This document shows positions 22,551 through 34,800 of a stretch of 64,000 nucleotides of DNA, one piece after another. Made by a program: the position numbers and the translations under genes. The notes below the pieces were generated by a model that made no database searches, was not told the DNA's origin, and saw only the letters and a program-made list of their open reading frames with translations. How positions within the stretch are numbered: position 1 is the first letter of the stretch; each line of letters starts with the position of its first letter. This DNA is from Serilophus lunatus. Lineage: Eukaryota > Chordata > Aves > Passeriformes > Eurylaimidae. The DNA lies in the NCBI GenBank assembly GCA_013399895.1, contig VXBA01001023.1, positions 1,147,309 through 1,211,308 of the forward strand. The letters are read 5' to 3'.

Positions 22551-25429
22551 TCCAACTGCTTTGTTAGCAGTGCTGAGCACCAGGGCTGAGCTCCAACAGG
22601 AAATAGCAGCTTCCCTTTGAAGTCCTGCCACTGATGTTCACGTAGGTGGGACTTCAAAGAAGAGCCACCGCTTCCCCTCCCAGTATCGGAGGCCCCAGTG
22701 TTGGAGAAGCAGTACTGCTGGTTTTAATTGCATTAAGGGATGCTTTAGGGCGGACCATTCAGGCCTTCTCAGAAAAAGGACAACTTGAAAAGGTTCCCAC
22801 CTGCTGGCAAAAGACCCAAGGAAAGGTGAACTTGCACCCCAGAACACCCTTTAAAACAAAGGTCCGTGGAAAGAAACCTCTTTGCCTTCTGTTTTCCACA
22901 GTGCTGCTGAAAACTACCTTGTGTACCTTGGGAGCATCTAGTTTACTCTGGAGCTGAACTCCTGGCCATCGTAAGGGCCCCTTGCCAAGGGGGATGTGGA
23001 TGAGGAATGGCCAACCTCAGCTCCCATAACAGAGATCACTAGAAAAACGGACTTCAACAGCAGCCAAATTGCGCCAACATGAAGAAATACCCCCACAGGC
23101 AACTACATGGCTGATTCTGCTGCTGACTGACAGTGCAATCATACACAGGAGCTCCTTTAATTTCTCTCTATCTTTTTTCCTTCAGGGAAAACAAAACAGA
23201 GAAGGCCACATCCTAAATGGTGTCCATAATTTCAACTGATATCAAAAGTGGCTCTACTTTTTCTCTTTCTATGCTTGCAGATTGCCAATATCCCTCTCTT
23301 CTCTCATCCTCAGCCAGAAGCAAGACCCAGTCAGATGGGAGAGGGATCAGAGCCCTGGCACAGCAGAACCTGAGGAGCCCTGAACTAGAGAAGCAGCCAG
23401 CACGCCAAGGAACAAGAGAAACACTGCAGGGTTTACGTGAATTTGCAAAGCTCTTCCATGTTCAGATTGCTTGTTTTCCTCTTGCCTGAATTCCTTTTGT
23501 GTATGGAGATTCCATACAATTCTACTTTCAAAAGCCAGCTACACAAGCAACCATGGATTTTGAAGGAAGATGAGTAATTTTGTGTTATTGGAGGACTGAG
23601 TCCTTTGTGGCCTCACTACACAGAGTTCAGCTGAGCTCTGCTGATCTTGTCACCAACTTCCCATAACCTAGTTGTCTCTCCTGGTCACTCCGTGGTTTGT
23701 ACCTCCACACACAGCACTTGCACATTGCCTGTAGAACAAACCTGAGTCAGCAGGAAAGCAGAGTATGCCAGTGGGGATTAATAAGAGCAGGAATTTTAAC
23801 CCCAGTAAAACCAGCTAAGCAAAGATGTGCCCCAAAAACGCAGAGAGCTCTCGGTGCCAGACCCTGAGGGGCTGACAGCAGCAGCACTACAGTGTGACAA
23901 GACTGGACTTGACCACTCAGATGATCCCAGCCCAAACCCTAGTGTCTGATCTGGTGTGAAGGATGACCAAAAAGCTGAACTGAAATAATTTCTGGCTCAG
24001 GAATTAAAAACGACTATGGAAAGGCCTTCATGTGTCTTTCAGCAGCGCAGCCATGTCACTGTGGCTTTGCTCAACCAACTCAACAGCAGAACAACTTGCA
24101 TAGAAATGCTTGTAAAAAAGTTCTCTTTTTATCAACTGAAAAAGGATTTTTTTTCAAGACATTTCTCTTAGAGTTTTGAGCTTCTACCAAAAAAATGCCA
24201 GTGTGCATTCTCAGCCAAAATTATGCAACTATTCCATATTCAGCAGTTTCCCATTAAAAATTCTTGGATTTAGGAGTCCGGTGATTTTAATTGCTATTTT
24301 TTTTCTGAATATTTAATCAACATTTTCCACTGAGGGAGAAAAAATATTCTGGCCAAGTGTTGGTTTCCTTGCAAGGTTGAGAAGGGCAATGGGGAGGAGG
24401 GGGCACTGTATTTTTCCTTAAAGACACAAATATTCTCTTATAACTGAAGTCACCACTGCACTTGTGAGCCTGACAAATTTAGAGGACTTAAAATCAATCA
24501 ATTAAAAAAAAGAGCTTGACCACAAAGGAAGTTCTGGTCAACCCTTCAGCTTTACATCATAGACAACATTAATTTTATCACAGCCTTAAAAAATTAAAAT
24601 AGAAAAATGCATCTTCTTGGAAAACAGCAGTTATTTTCTTCCCCTGCTCAGATATTTTTATAAGCCCAGTTCCACCAGCCTCACTCCTGTTGAGAATTAC
24701 CTTACCCTGCAGGGCAGGCCATTTATTTAGAGGTGAAATATTATGTCCCAAGCAGGACACTAAGATGCCTCCACCCAACAAAAACTCTACTGTGCTGCTG
24801 AGCTGGACCAGCCTAAAGTCCAGGTCCAAGTCTGGTTTGAAGCATTACCCATCCTGTCTGGATGCTGGCCTCTATAAATAAACAAGCAAGAAGGTTTGGA
24901 GGGGAGGTGAAGCCTTTCTCATTAGCTGAGTGCAAGGAAGGAAGTTGTACCCTACCAAAGACTGCAGGAATTAACAACTCCCTCCTTCCCTTAATAGCAG
25001 AGCTGGAGGCGGAGAGGAGCAGGGCAGAGCAGCCTGGAAGGGATGGTCAGGCAAAATGGCTCAGGACAACCTGTGAAATGAAATACTGCACATGAGTAAG
25101 GGTGGCAGAACTTGCCTGACAGATACTTTTCCTGCTGGCTAATCAGAACCACAGTTTATAGCTCTTTCCATTAAATCTAAGCAAAGGCACACAATGACAC
25201 AGAGACTGATTTGAATCGCTGGCAAACATATGTCTGAACCCTTATTTGTCCAGAGAATTGGTTCTGACAGTTTCTTGTCGTCACCCAACATGTTTTTCTG
25301 ATTATTTATACACATCAGCTTCAGCAAAACTTCCACTAGGAAAAGGTTTCTCTGGTCCAAGAGGAATCTTCTAGTCAAAACACACATGAACAAACCTGGC
25401 CAGAGCAGCCAACAGCTCCAGCAGTCAGA
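22551..25429. other. Non-coding DNA
   Basis: No gene or repeat is recognised. Strong acceptor-like tracts occur at 23161-23186 (TTCTCTCTATCTTTTTTCCTTCAG) and 23290-23313, but the frames after them stop or lack good donors. The stretch 24240-24620 is A/T-rich. Confidence 0.4.
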
Positions 25430-25535
25430 AGACGCACTTTTGAAGGCCTGATAAAAATCAGGGAGTTGAACTTGAATCTCCTAAATCCAAGAGGGATATC
25501 TTAACCCCCAGGCAAGAGGCCATTCTTGGATGCTG
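25430..25535 (-). mobile_element. tRNA-derived SINE head, reversed
   Basis: AGGGAGTTGAACTTGAATCTCCTAAATCC followed by ATATCTTAACCCCCAGGC follows the reverse complement of the tRNA-like promoter end of old amniote SINEs, where copies read 'cagggatttgaacccgggtctcctacatcc ... gccctaaccactgggc'. The TTGAACTTGAAT part corresponds to a decayed pol III B box. It is diverged and lacks a body. Confidence 0.45.
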
Positions 25536-28500
25536 CTTTCCTGTAGGAGTCACTTCTTACTGGATGTTAAGTCATAAAGTATTTGCTGGTAACAGTGAGA
25601 CCAGTTCTGCAGAACACTGAAGCAGAAAGAGCAGGGACATGGCTGTGCCCAGCGAGTGACTTGGCCGCCCACTGCTTTACTGCAGTGACTGGGAAATTCT
25701 GTCTTTCAGGCAGAATGGAAAAAACTTGAAATCTCCCACCATCTTGTGCAACAGGAGAACCGTTTCCTACCCGCTGTTACAGGGGGTAGACCCACAGAGT
25801 TTATCACCTCTTGTCGCCAGAGTCAGAATCTGGCCTGCTGCCTTCTCCCCTCATTCAGAATGCACTTTCATCTCTAGTATAAACACCCAGAAATATCAAA
25901 AGCCCTGTTGACAGTACTGCTCTCATTTTCTGCTTTAAGAAGTTGCCAAAATGTACAAAATTAAACTCCCCGAGTCACAGTGGGCTGTTTTGTCAGTTTA
26001 TCCAATCGGTAATGTAATACTATCACAACCTCTCTATCATTCTCGCTCTTTTCTTTTTTTCTACCCCCCACCCCCTTCCTTTCTTTCTTAAACAAGAATT
26101 TCCCCTGGAAGGGAACACAGTTCCTCCAAAAATTAAACCACAGCATCAAATTTCAAACCTGCAGATAAAAATCAAATATGGTTCTGATGGAATATCACTG
26201 TCCATGTGCTGCACAAGCATTGTCCAGGCCATGGTAGGAAGACTATGGATATTATTGTGCTAAAGGAGCTTCTCTGGGAATTTTCTCTGGAATTGCAGGA
26301 GTCAGAAAGAGGAATGCTTTGCTGTCCCTCACCTACTACCTCAAAGAGCACATTTGAGGACTGGCCCTCTATTTTTTTGTCTCTTCCTAGTTTCTCTCAA
26401 AACTAATGGGAAACCTAGCCTCAAAAAATAGAGAATTGGGTTCTTTCTTATTTCATTAACAAAAACAAGAGCAAAATGAGCAGCACCATTTAGCAAACAG
26501 CAACTCTGTGGAAAACTTCTAGGAAAACAGGAGCAATGCCAAATGTTTCTCTAGCTCCAGAGTTCCTAAGCAGGGAAATACATCCCCATAGTGAGGCATG
26601 TGTGACACTTGCAAATGACCTTCACACACATTACCTCAGTCCATAATTCATTCTTAATCTATTAATGATATGACTCATTAACATATTAGCAGCAGTAGTG
26701 GTGTTAATAGGAGGAATACTCATAATACTGTCATTGTAGTGCCAACAGGTTCCAACATGCCAGTTCTTCTACAGCCATTCAACAAAAGGATTTGTGAGCC
26801 AGCATCAGGAAGGTGGTCGATAACACCACCAGCTACTTCATGGGATGTATGCTATTATCTCTTGTTATCTCCCCGAGGAGTCATGGAAGACCTTCGCTTA
26901 AGGATTGTTCATGGTAAAGATCCCGATGGTGTCTTTGCTGGACATGGGATGAAACCCTAGAGAATGGGGGGTTTTTTTCATATTCCTTAAATGTTTCTGT
27001 TAGTCCCCAGTCAGGTATGAAATGCCTACTGAGCTCTTGCAGAGATTTCTGCTTCTCCAGGGTGCAAGAACACTCTCACCTCAGGGAAAGGTTTTATGAA
27101 GTAATTTTGCAGAACTTGTCAAGAACTGCTGGGGAGGAAAAGCACACAGCCTTAGAAAGGCTGCTGCACGTTCTTTTTTCTACCCTTGATTTCCCTGCTT
27201 GGAAATGTCATTTGAAAGGACCCGAGGAATAACTCTGTTAGTTCGGGATTTCCGGAAGCACGGTTCCCCTGATGCTGAGGTCCAGTCCCCACATGGCTGA
27301 GCCCACCCAGAAGGCTCAGCCAGCACAGCCCCAGAGCTTGACAAAAGCACTCTGACCTACAGCCCAGGGCTTCCAGAGAGGTGTCACACTCAGGGTGGAT
27401 GTGTTCTGAAGGGGAAATATGCTTGCACAGGACAGATGGAAGCTATTGAGTGATTTCTGATGGTATAATACAGATTGGACTTACCACGACTGCAAACGCT
27501 GCTCACAAAATTTAGGGTTAAATGGAAGTTTAAGTTTCAAAAATCTTTAAAAATCTGACACTTAAGGAATCCAGTTTCAGGGTCTTGGCTCTAGAAAAGT
27601 GATTATGAAAACTGGAGAATATCCCTGACTTCCCACTTAGACAAAATGCAGGCATAGCTCTGTGGTCACGGCACAGGGGCAAATGAGCCATTCTGTGGTA
27701 TCTTGTCATGTACCCCTGAATCTGTGGGATCCAAAATCCCCACCACAATGGAAGGTAAGACTGGGCAGGCTGGGAGCCACAGCTGGGGTGGAAAATATCC
27801 ACAGCAGCTTTATATAAGGACAATAAAAAGCAAGACTATAATTACCTTCCTGTTCATTTCACCACGCTGCAACAAAGTCTCTGCCATTAACATCTCATCT
27901 ACACGAGATGAGGCAGAGCATCTCTGAGTGTATTAGAACAGGGAAAGCACTACAGCTCTCTTTTTTGGAAAGAAGAGCGTGGTAGAAGTAATTTTGACAC
28001 CAAAACAACTGCATTCACGAGACCTTGTCCCATTATAATGAGCGGTAAAAAAAACAAACAGAATTCTTTCCTAACAAACAAGTCGTATCAAGGCTGTTTT
28101 TCATGTAAACCAGGCCTAAAAATGGTTCTTAAGAGTACGTGCCAGGAAAATTGCCTAGTATTCCAGCTCTTCCCCAAATCTCATAGTGCCCAGTATAACT
28201 TTTCAAACCCCTGGCAGTGCGATGGCCCCAGCCAGCCTTGGGCTCTGCCCAGGGTTGCTGAAGGTGCAAAACCAGGGCACTGATGGGGGCTTCCAATCGA
28301 GGAATTTCAAAGGTGGAAAATACCACAGTTGTAGCCTATTCACCACTCAGGGGGTGGCTAAAGGACACCCGTTGAGGTGTGTCCAACAGTTGTTCTGATG
28401 TTAACTCCAAGGAGCTCTCTGACCCCGAGAGCAGCCACAGATGGACTCCAATTCCACAGCCAGGGCTGCCACAGCCCTGCTGGAGATGGCTGGAGCCATC

Positions 28501-30184
28501 CAAGGAGCTGTCAATGTTTACCTTCACAACTGGTTTATCTGGCTCCCACCTGATGGCTTTTCAGAGCCCCCAAACTATTATTAGCAAGAAAATTGTATTA
28601 ACTACTACATGCCCAAGTGAGTGAGTAGACAGGCTCACCCACTGGGAATGGGAAAACAAATTCTCAAAGGCAGCTTTCTCCTCCTCCCTTTCCTCAGGCT
28701 TACCTTTCTTTTTAAAGACACAATCAAAACCAGCCCAGGTCACCTCACTCCAGGCAGGAGGGACAGGGCACCAGGATCCTCCTTGCCTGTTTTTAGCCTC
28801 TTTCAAAGCTCTGCACAGATCTCCTAGCTAACAGACAGAATTGTGCACTTGCTGAAATAACCACAGCCTTCCTGCTCCAAGTTAAACATCTCCCTACAAT
28901 CTCTGCTGGGGTAAAAGCTAGCAAGTGACATCTTCCTCACCATCCCCAAATGAGGAAAAACTCCCTGATGCTTCTCTCTCACTGTATTTCTGAATATATG
29001 AACAGTCCATATCTCAGCATGGGAAATACATGACTTGGGTCACACAGTGACTCCAACAACTTCCTTGTGAGATCAGCAGAGGTGTGAATTTTACCTTTGC
29101 AGTGCTTTTGTGAAGCCTCCACTGCTGAATCATATTCCTCTCTAGAGGTGGGGACAGTCTCCCCAACACTTTTGCGCTGTAAGAACATGGACTTCTTTAT
29201 TCAGACTGCCTTTATGAAGGCTTTGAGAGGAGAGCTCCTAAATTGAAACCACATTGCCCAGCCTGAGCCAGAGGCTGCTGCATGAGCCCCGTCTACTGCC
29301 CAAGTCTTTCCAGTGCTGATCACTTCCCAGCGAGAGCACAAAACAGGAGGCCTTACAGCTCCTGTAAAGGAATCTGCCAGCATGGAAACTGTACTTGACT
29401 AACAGCTTGCAAACCTCCACCAGAGCTCTGGGATGGTCTTTAGTCTTTCCAGGGTCTAGGTGGGTGCAGAGTGGTCTGAACAGCTCTTTGTGTGCGTAGC
29501 TGCTACGAGAGAGACACCTTTCCTCTATTTTTTTCCAAAAGAGACGCTGTTGGGACGTGCTCGCCATCCCGCTCTGGCTGATAACCCTTTCGGCATCCTT
29601 CCGTTTTCTGGTTATTCATTTGTTACCCTGAAATCTGATTCCTGATCTCAGCCCTCTCTTATCAGCCCCTTTCGCTGAAGTTCCAAAGCAAGGGGGTAGT
29701 TTTAATCTTTGTGTTCTTTCTCTGTCCCCGAGGCCTCGTTTTGCTGGGGGAGGAGGTGAGTGATAGGACTGACATTGGTGGGGGGAAGGGGCTATCATCC
29801 ATTAAGCCGCTGTTATCTCTCTATTCATCTGCCCACAAAACAAAGGTGTGATTGTTGCTGCAGCTCACAGACCTGTGCTGGCTTCACTCCAGCTCCTGTG
29901 GGTCAGAGGAGCGGAGGAGACACGGAGGCATGGCCTGAGCAAGCCCAGCAGCCAGAGGGTTGCTGTGCTGAGGTCCATGCAGCCACATCCTGCTCGGCTG
30001 CCAAGCGGGAGTGATCCCATTCCTGCCGCAGCCCACCTCCCTCTGGGTGTACAAACCTGCCCGTGAAATGCAGGTTGGATTCTGCACCACCTCAGCATGT
30101 GGCAAACCCGTTTTGGGCTGTGCTTTCATAGCAATTAAATGGGATATAGGGTGCTAGAACATGAGTTCCTTTATCTCTGTTTCC
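25536..30184. other. Long non-coding stretch
   Basis: Contains a polypyrimidine tract at 26046-26088 with two interruptions; a block at 26590-26760 rich in ATTAAT/TTAAT cores with an AP-1-like TGACTCA at 26671-26677; and a 9-bp-stem inverted repeat, GGCTGAGCC (27295-27303) with GGCTCAGCC (27313-27321). The short segment 29560-29760 keeps several CpGs. No exon or transposon is recognised. Confidence 0.4.
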
Positions 30185-30330
30185 CACATTACACCCTTTC
30201 CTAAGGCAAATTGATGCAGCCCCATTGAAGCAGAGGCACTGATTGACACCAGCTGAAGATCTGGCCCCGATTCTGCCGTGCTTTGCCTCTGGGTAGTCAT
30301 TTACACCTGTTCAGAGTGCAAAAGGCAACC
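30185..30330 (+). mobile_element. Ancient amniote repeat remnant
   Basis: CCCCATTGAAGCAGAGGCACTGATTGACACCAGCTGAAGATCTGGCCCCGATTCTGCC is close to the old amniote consensus 'ccattgaagtcaatggcactgatttacaccagctgaggatctggcccc'. The following TAGTCATTTACACCTGTTCAGAGTGCAAA fits the continuation found in longer family copies ('tcatttacacctgtgcaaagtg'). Confidence 0.6.
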
Positions 30331-30975
30331 AGCAGCAACCGCTGGAGCTGCAAAGCAATGAAGTCCCATCCCATCGCCCTCAGAGCCCGACATGCCACGC
30401 ACGGATCAGTGGCACAGGGCCCGGTTCCCTTTGCACCTAAGTTGGTTTTGGCGTTGCACATAGACATCCTCTCTTCAGCTCCTACTAAACCCTGAGAGCT
30501 CTGCCAAGATTCATGAAAGAAAAAGTTGTGACCCAGTTCCTGGAGGGTGACTTAGTGTAAATAACTTTCAGTGGCATGATGACACTCTCATGAAATCTAG
30601 CAGTGCACTGGTCGGTCCATGAAATACGGAGCCAAGAACCAGTTCTGATCCAACATTACATATGAAGTCTTTTCCTTTCCTTGCACATGCAAAATCCCTG
30701 GCAATTTCCGGAAGAACTGTGCTTGTGCAAGCCAAACAGGGCTTGGCTTACTTTCTGAATCATCAAAATAGTGCCAGTTTGTATGGACAACATCAGATTT
30801 GAGCAAAGCTTGCCAATACTGAAAAAACCCTGAATTAGGCCCCCGTCGAGTGCAGCTTGCCTGGGCTGTCCCTCTTTTTTCCAGCATTCCAGGGACTCAG
30901 CAGAGTAGTCTCCACTCACTGCCTGCAGTACACCTGCAGGAGCTGAGGCTGAACCAAGCTTTTGTCATTTCCCAG

Positions 30976-31086
30976 CTCTCTGTCATTTCCCTCTCCAACA
31001 AACACCTTGTCTATGAAAACAATGGTAAAGCTGGACAGTCACCAACACACATCTTCAGAACCTCTGGTTTTCTTGGAGAATTCCAG
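30976..31086 (+). other. Candidate 111-nt exon (weak)
   Basis: CTTTTGTCATTTCCCAG gives a good 3' splice site. The 111-nt segment is open in phase 0 at both ends (37 codons, with SNKHLVYENNGKAG in the middle and GFLGEFQ at the end) and stops at CCAG followed by GTATGA. If the donor is not used, the frame stops two codons later. The phases fit the candidate at 44545. The peptide is not recognised. Confidence 0.17.
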
Positions 31087-31294
31087 GTATGATAGACTCT
31101 TCTGATTTTTGACATTACCATCCAAAATCCAGAGAAATTACTGTAAGGTCTCCAGAACCAATTCCAAACAAAATGGACCTAGCATTTAGATCTAAGGCAC
31201 CATGTTTAGATCTGTGGGTTGCTTTGGGCTTCTAATTTCCATGGGGATTTGCATAATAAAATACAATAATAGGCTGGGCGAGTACACTGAGCAG

Positions 31295-31505
31295 TGGCTG
31301 TCAGCCAGGAACTAACGAGCTCCACTGCAGACTGCTTAGCTCTGGACAAGTTCCTTGACCTTCCAAAGTCACATCTTCTCCATCTGGGAAATGGGGATGG
31401 CAATACTTGCCTCACAGGGGTGTTGTGAGGATTAATTAGTTGCTGCTTGTACGTCACTTTGATGATGTTAAGACCTACATGCCTGCTAAGTATTGTTGTT
31501 GTATC
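31295..31505 (+). mobile_element. MIR SINE
   Basis: This is a readable MIR copy. AGCTCTGGACAAGTTCCTTGACC, then TCTTCTCCATCTGGGAAATGGGGATGGCAATACTTGCCTCACAGGGGTGTTGTGAGGATTAATTAG, then ACATGCCTGCTAAGTATTGTTGTTGT follows the MIR consensus through core and tail ('gacaagttacttaacc...catctgtaaaatggggataataatacctacctcatagggttgttgtgaggattaaatgag ... taagtgttggttgttattatt'). It is unusually well kept for its age. Confidence 0.85.
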
Positions 31506-31800
31506 ACGGCTGGGAAGATATTGCAATCGGGGCTAAATCCTGCCCTTGGAAAAAGATGTGTCTTTCCCCACATCTTGTGCAAGCAGAGTTTATAGAATGT
31601 GGGTATCAAACATCAACATGCACCTTGTGTCTCTGAGGTTGCTAAATCCCTGGAACAACAGCCTGCTGGGAGTCATGTGATGCCCCATCCCGCAGCAAAC
31701 AGCTTTGGGCAGGAGCCCAACTGCAAACTCTTTCTCTCTTTTCCCCCACGAAATGAAATGAGTAAATCCATCAGGGATTTCAGCGGTCATGTCAGATCTA

Positions 31801-31825
31801 GGGCTCTGTGTGCCACACAGAGCCC
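31801..31825. repeat. Perfect 12-bp-arm palindrome
   Basis: GGGCTCTGTGTG (31801-31812) and CACACAGAGCCC (31814-31825) are exact reverse complements around a single C. It lies in a small CpG-enriched pocket (31800-31930) that also has a 13-bp direct repeat GCTGCCGAGAGGA at 31844-31856 and 31860-31872. No repeat family is recognised. By base statistics, a perfect 24-pair symmetric sequence with at most one central base is unexpected in 64 kb. Confidence 0.8.
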
Positions 31826-34800
31826 GGGCAGCGCACGCTGCAGCTGCCGAGAGGAAATGCTGCCGAGAGGACAGATGATGGGGACAGCCACGACGGCTGC
31901 ATCCGCACGGGATGGCTGCAGGGAGGCACACAGACAGGCACAGCAGAGAAAGGTAGGCTCCACTTAGGCAGGTGTTTCCTCTCTCCCTGGGAGGAAAGCC
32001 CTTCCACCTTGGCATTTGGGCCTACATCGACCCAATAGTGCGCAAAGAATCCCAGCGGCTGCAACGGGCTACAGCTCCGGATCATTAGTAGGCTCAAACC
32101 ACAGTATCCAGCCTACTCAAGGCACACATAGGAGTTATGCATCCAAATTTCAGTGACATTTAGTGGAAGTCGGCCAAATGGCTCGCTTTGATTCCTTTGA
32201 AATTTAAGCCGTAACTGTCATTGTATCTCAGACGTGTGAACTGCTCTGAGAAGTCTCCCATATAGATTAGACTGCGATCAAAGGGTTCCACTAAACTGAA
32301 TTTTATGAAGACAGAGGGTTGAGGGGAGGCTGATCTGCAGCAATATTATCTGAAAAAACACAAGCCCCCCAAGCCAGTAAGTTTGAAAGGGTTACAGAAG
32401 GAGGTTGTACATTAACTATCATTTTCAGTCAGCAAGCAATGACTAGTTAGCAGGGCTTATCGTCCCCAGCTATGTGAGGAATTACAATAAATGCCTGAAA
32501 TGCAAGCAGGTTTCCGGCTTAGGTAGGTAAATAATGGAAGTCACTATTTTTGTCTGAGTTGCAAGAATTCCCTGCACACGAGGTTTTCCACCCCCTCCCC
32601 ACTGTAACACAGAAAACTCCACTCCCTGCTGCTTGGCAAAATGAAGTTCTTTCATGCATCCTTGGGACTTTTGCTTTTTGTCTGCAGAAGTAGTCCACTC
32701 ACGATTTCCTTTTTGGTGGAAAGCAAGAGGTTACATTTTCTGCATACATTTCTTTTAAATACTTACAGAATGTAATGACTTAAGGATGAGTGAAAGGTGA
32801 TAGGAGCTGCTCTGAGACAAGGACTGCATGATTTGTAGGGAAAAAAATAAAAGAAGAAGCAACAAAACCATAATTCTGGCATTCCCAAAGCCTGCTAGCA
32901 ATCCTCCCATTGCTTCAGTGACATGAGGCTTCACCTCTGCACCATCCTGTGCTGAAAATACTCCCAAACTATTCAGTGATTCAGCTGATACTCCAACAGC
33001 CACTGGAGAAAACTTCTGGCTGCCCCTGCAGGATAGAAATAGGATAAACTTTGGATAGCTCTTAGTAGTAAACAGGGAATAAAGTCATTACAGTGAGGGA
33101 GTTGATTCTCCTTTAGCCCGAGGCCCTTCTCCCTGCCCTGGCTTCCCCAGGCACGTGCCTGACCTGGCCTCTCTCGGTGGCCCCTTTGAGTTTTGTGCAA
33201 TGGATCCCTCACAGGCCGGCTGAAGGAAACACTGGGAGGGAATCAGGGTGGGATCCTGAGCCTTGGGAAGTGCCATGTTGACCTGGCCAGGCTCCAGGCA
33301 ATCCAGGAGCGCCTCAGCCCCGGTGAATACATCCAGTGTTTGTGCAGCAGTGCTGGGGGAAGCCCAGCAGAAGCCTGGAGATGGTGGGGGCAGGGAAGGG
33401 TTAACGAGCAGCAGGGCTGGAAGAGTGTCCTGTCCCCACACATGCCGTATTTCTTAGCAAAGTGAGCATACTAACACTGGCATGCTCCCACACACCACCC
33501 TGGCTCTTCTCCAGGAAATCATAACCCAGCTATTTGGCATACCAGGCCACAATTTTATTTATACAATCAACTTCTTGATAAACACAAAACTTACAAAATA
33601 TACCGTGCCTTTAAAATCAAACAGGAAAAAGTAGTGGGGGGGACTGCAAGTAACCTGACCTTCTTGGCCAGAAGGGCCAACCTGCTTTGGTTTGACACCC
33701 CAGTCTCCAAAGAAAGCACCATGGATCCATGAGGGTTTGCCCTGGCTTTTAGGCAGTGTCCTGCCTGGGGCAGACATGTGGGTGCTCAGAGGGGCTGGGA
33801 GCTACCAGAGGGATCCTTGGCCCCAGGAGTGCAGGCAAGGCTGTCAGCACCCACTTATGGCACTCAGGTCCCCCATCCTCACCTCCTCACCTGGTTGCTA
33901 CCACCACTCCTGGCTACTGTAGGTGTCCCCTCGGGAAGGGAAGACGGCCCCACTCTACCAGTAACCCCAAGACAGTGGGAACCAGCCTCCTGTACTCCTC
34001 CTCTTCTTGACAAGAACCTTGTCAGAAGAGTCCCTGTGTCTCTATGAAGATTACGATTTTCAGCTATGTCCCATAGTTAATCAAACCAAGTGCAAGTTAT
34101 ACATTTTATTTTGAGAGGAAGAAAACATTCTGATTTCATGTGGCAGTGAGATTTTTCTGGAGACATATTCCACTTTGCCAGAACATCAGTCAGTTCAGCT
34201 GGAAAGCATGGAAGCTGGGAAGCCTAAACCTTCAGCAGCCCCCCAGGGCACCCAGTGCCTCGAGTGAAGTTCTGCCTGAACTCAGATGAGCTGCCTCAGC
34301 CCTTCAACGAACTGAGGCACATGTATGTGTGTTGCTGCTGCTTAGGGTCATCTGAACTCAGCTCCACCACCTTCTCCTTCACCTTTTGAGCTCACATGTC
34401 TCCTCTGATCCTTCAAAGCAACTGCCTTGCTTGGTTACTTGACAAAAGAGTCACATCCTTAATCCATTGCCTCCGTAAGCCCTGGAGACTGGGGTGGTAT
34501 CCAGTGCAAGCTCTCCAAGAGCCAGGGTCAGTCTGTTGAGCTTTACTCTGGACACACGAAAAGAAGATATTTAAACATTGCCTAAGTCCCACTCAAGAGA
34601 AACTGCATGAGAAGAAATAATGGGCCAAGGCCATTAAACTGATTTATAGTGGCTGAGGATCTGGATGTATCTGCCTTATTCCTTGCAGATAAAAAGATCT
34701 GCCTGAGGCTAATAAGCTTTTGATAGTTTGGGAAACAAAGATTGATTCTTTTTTTCTTTTTCTTTTTTAGTTTTCCCACAAATAGAAAGAACTACCTTCA

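Noticed and set aside
23176..23489. Exons after the strong acceptors at 23186, 23280 and 23313
   Set aside because: Frames either stop soon or lack a convincing donor, and several mutually exclusive readings look equally good, which shows how easily chance exons appear.
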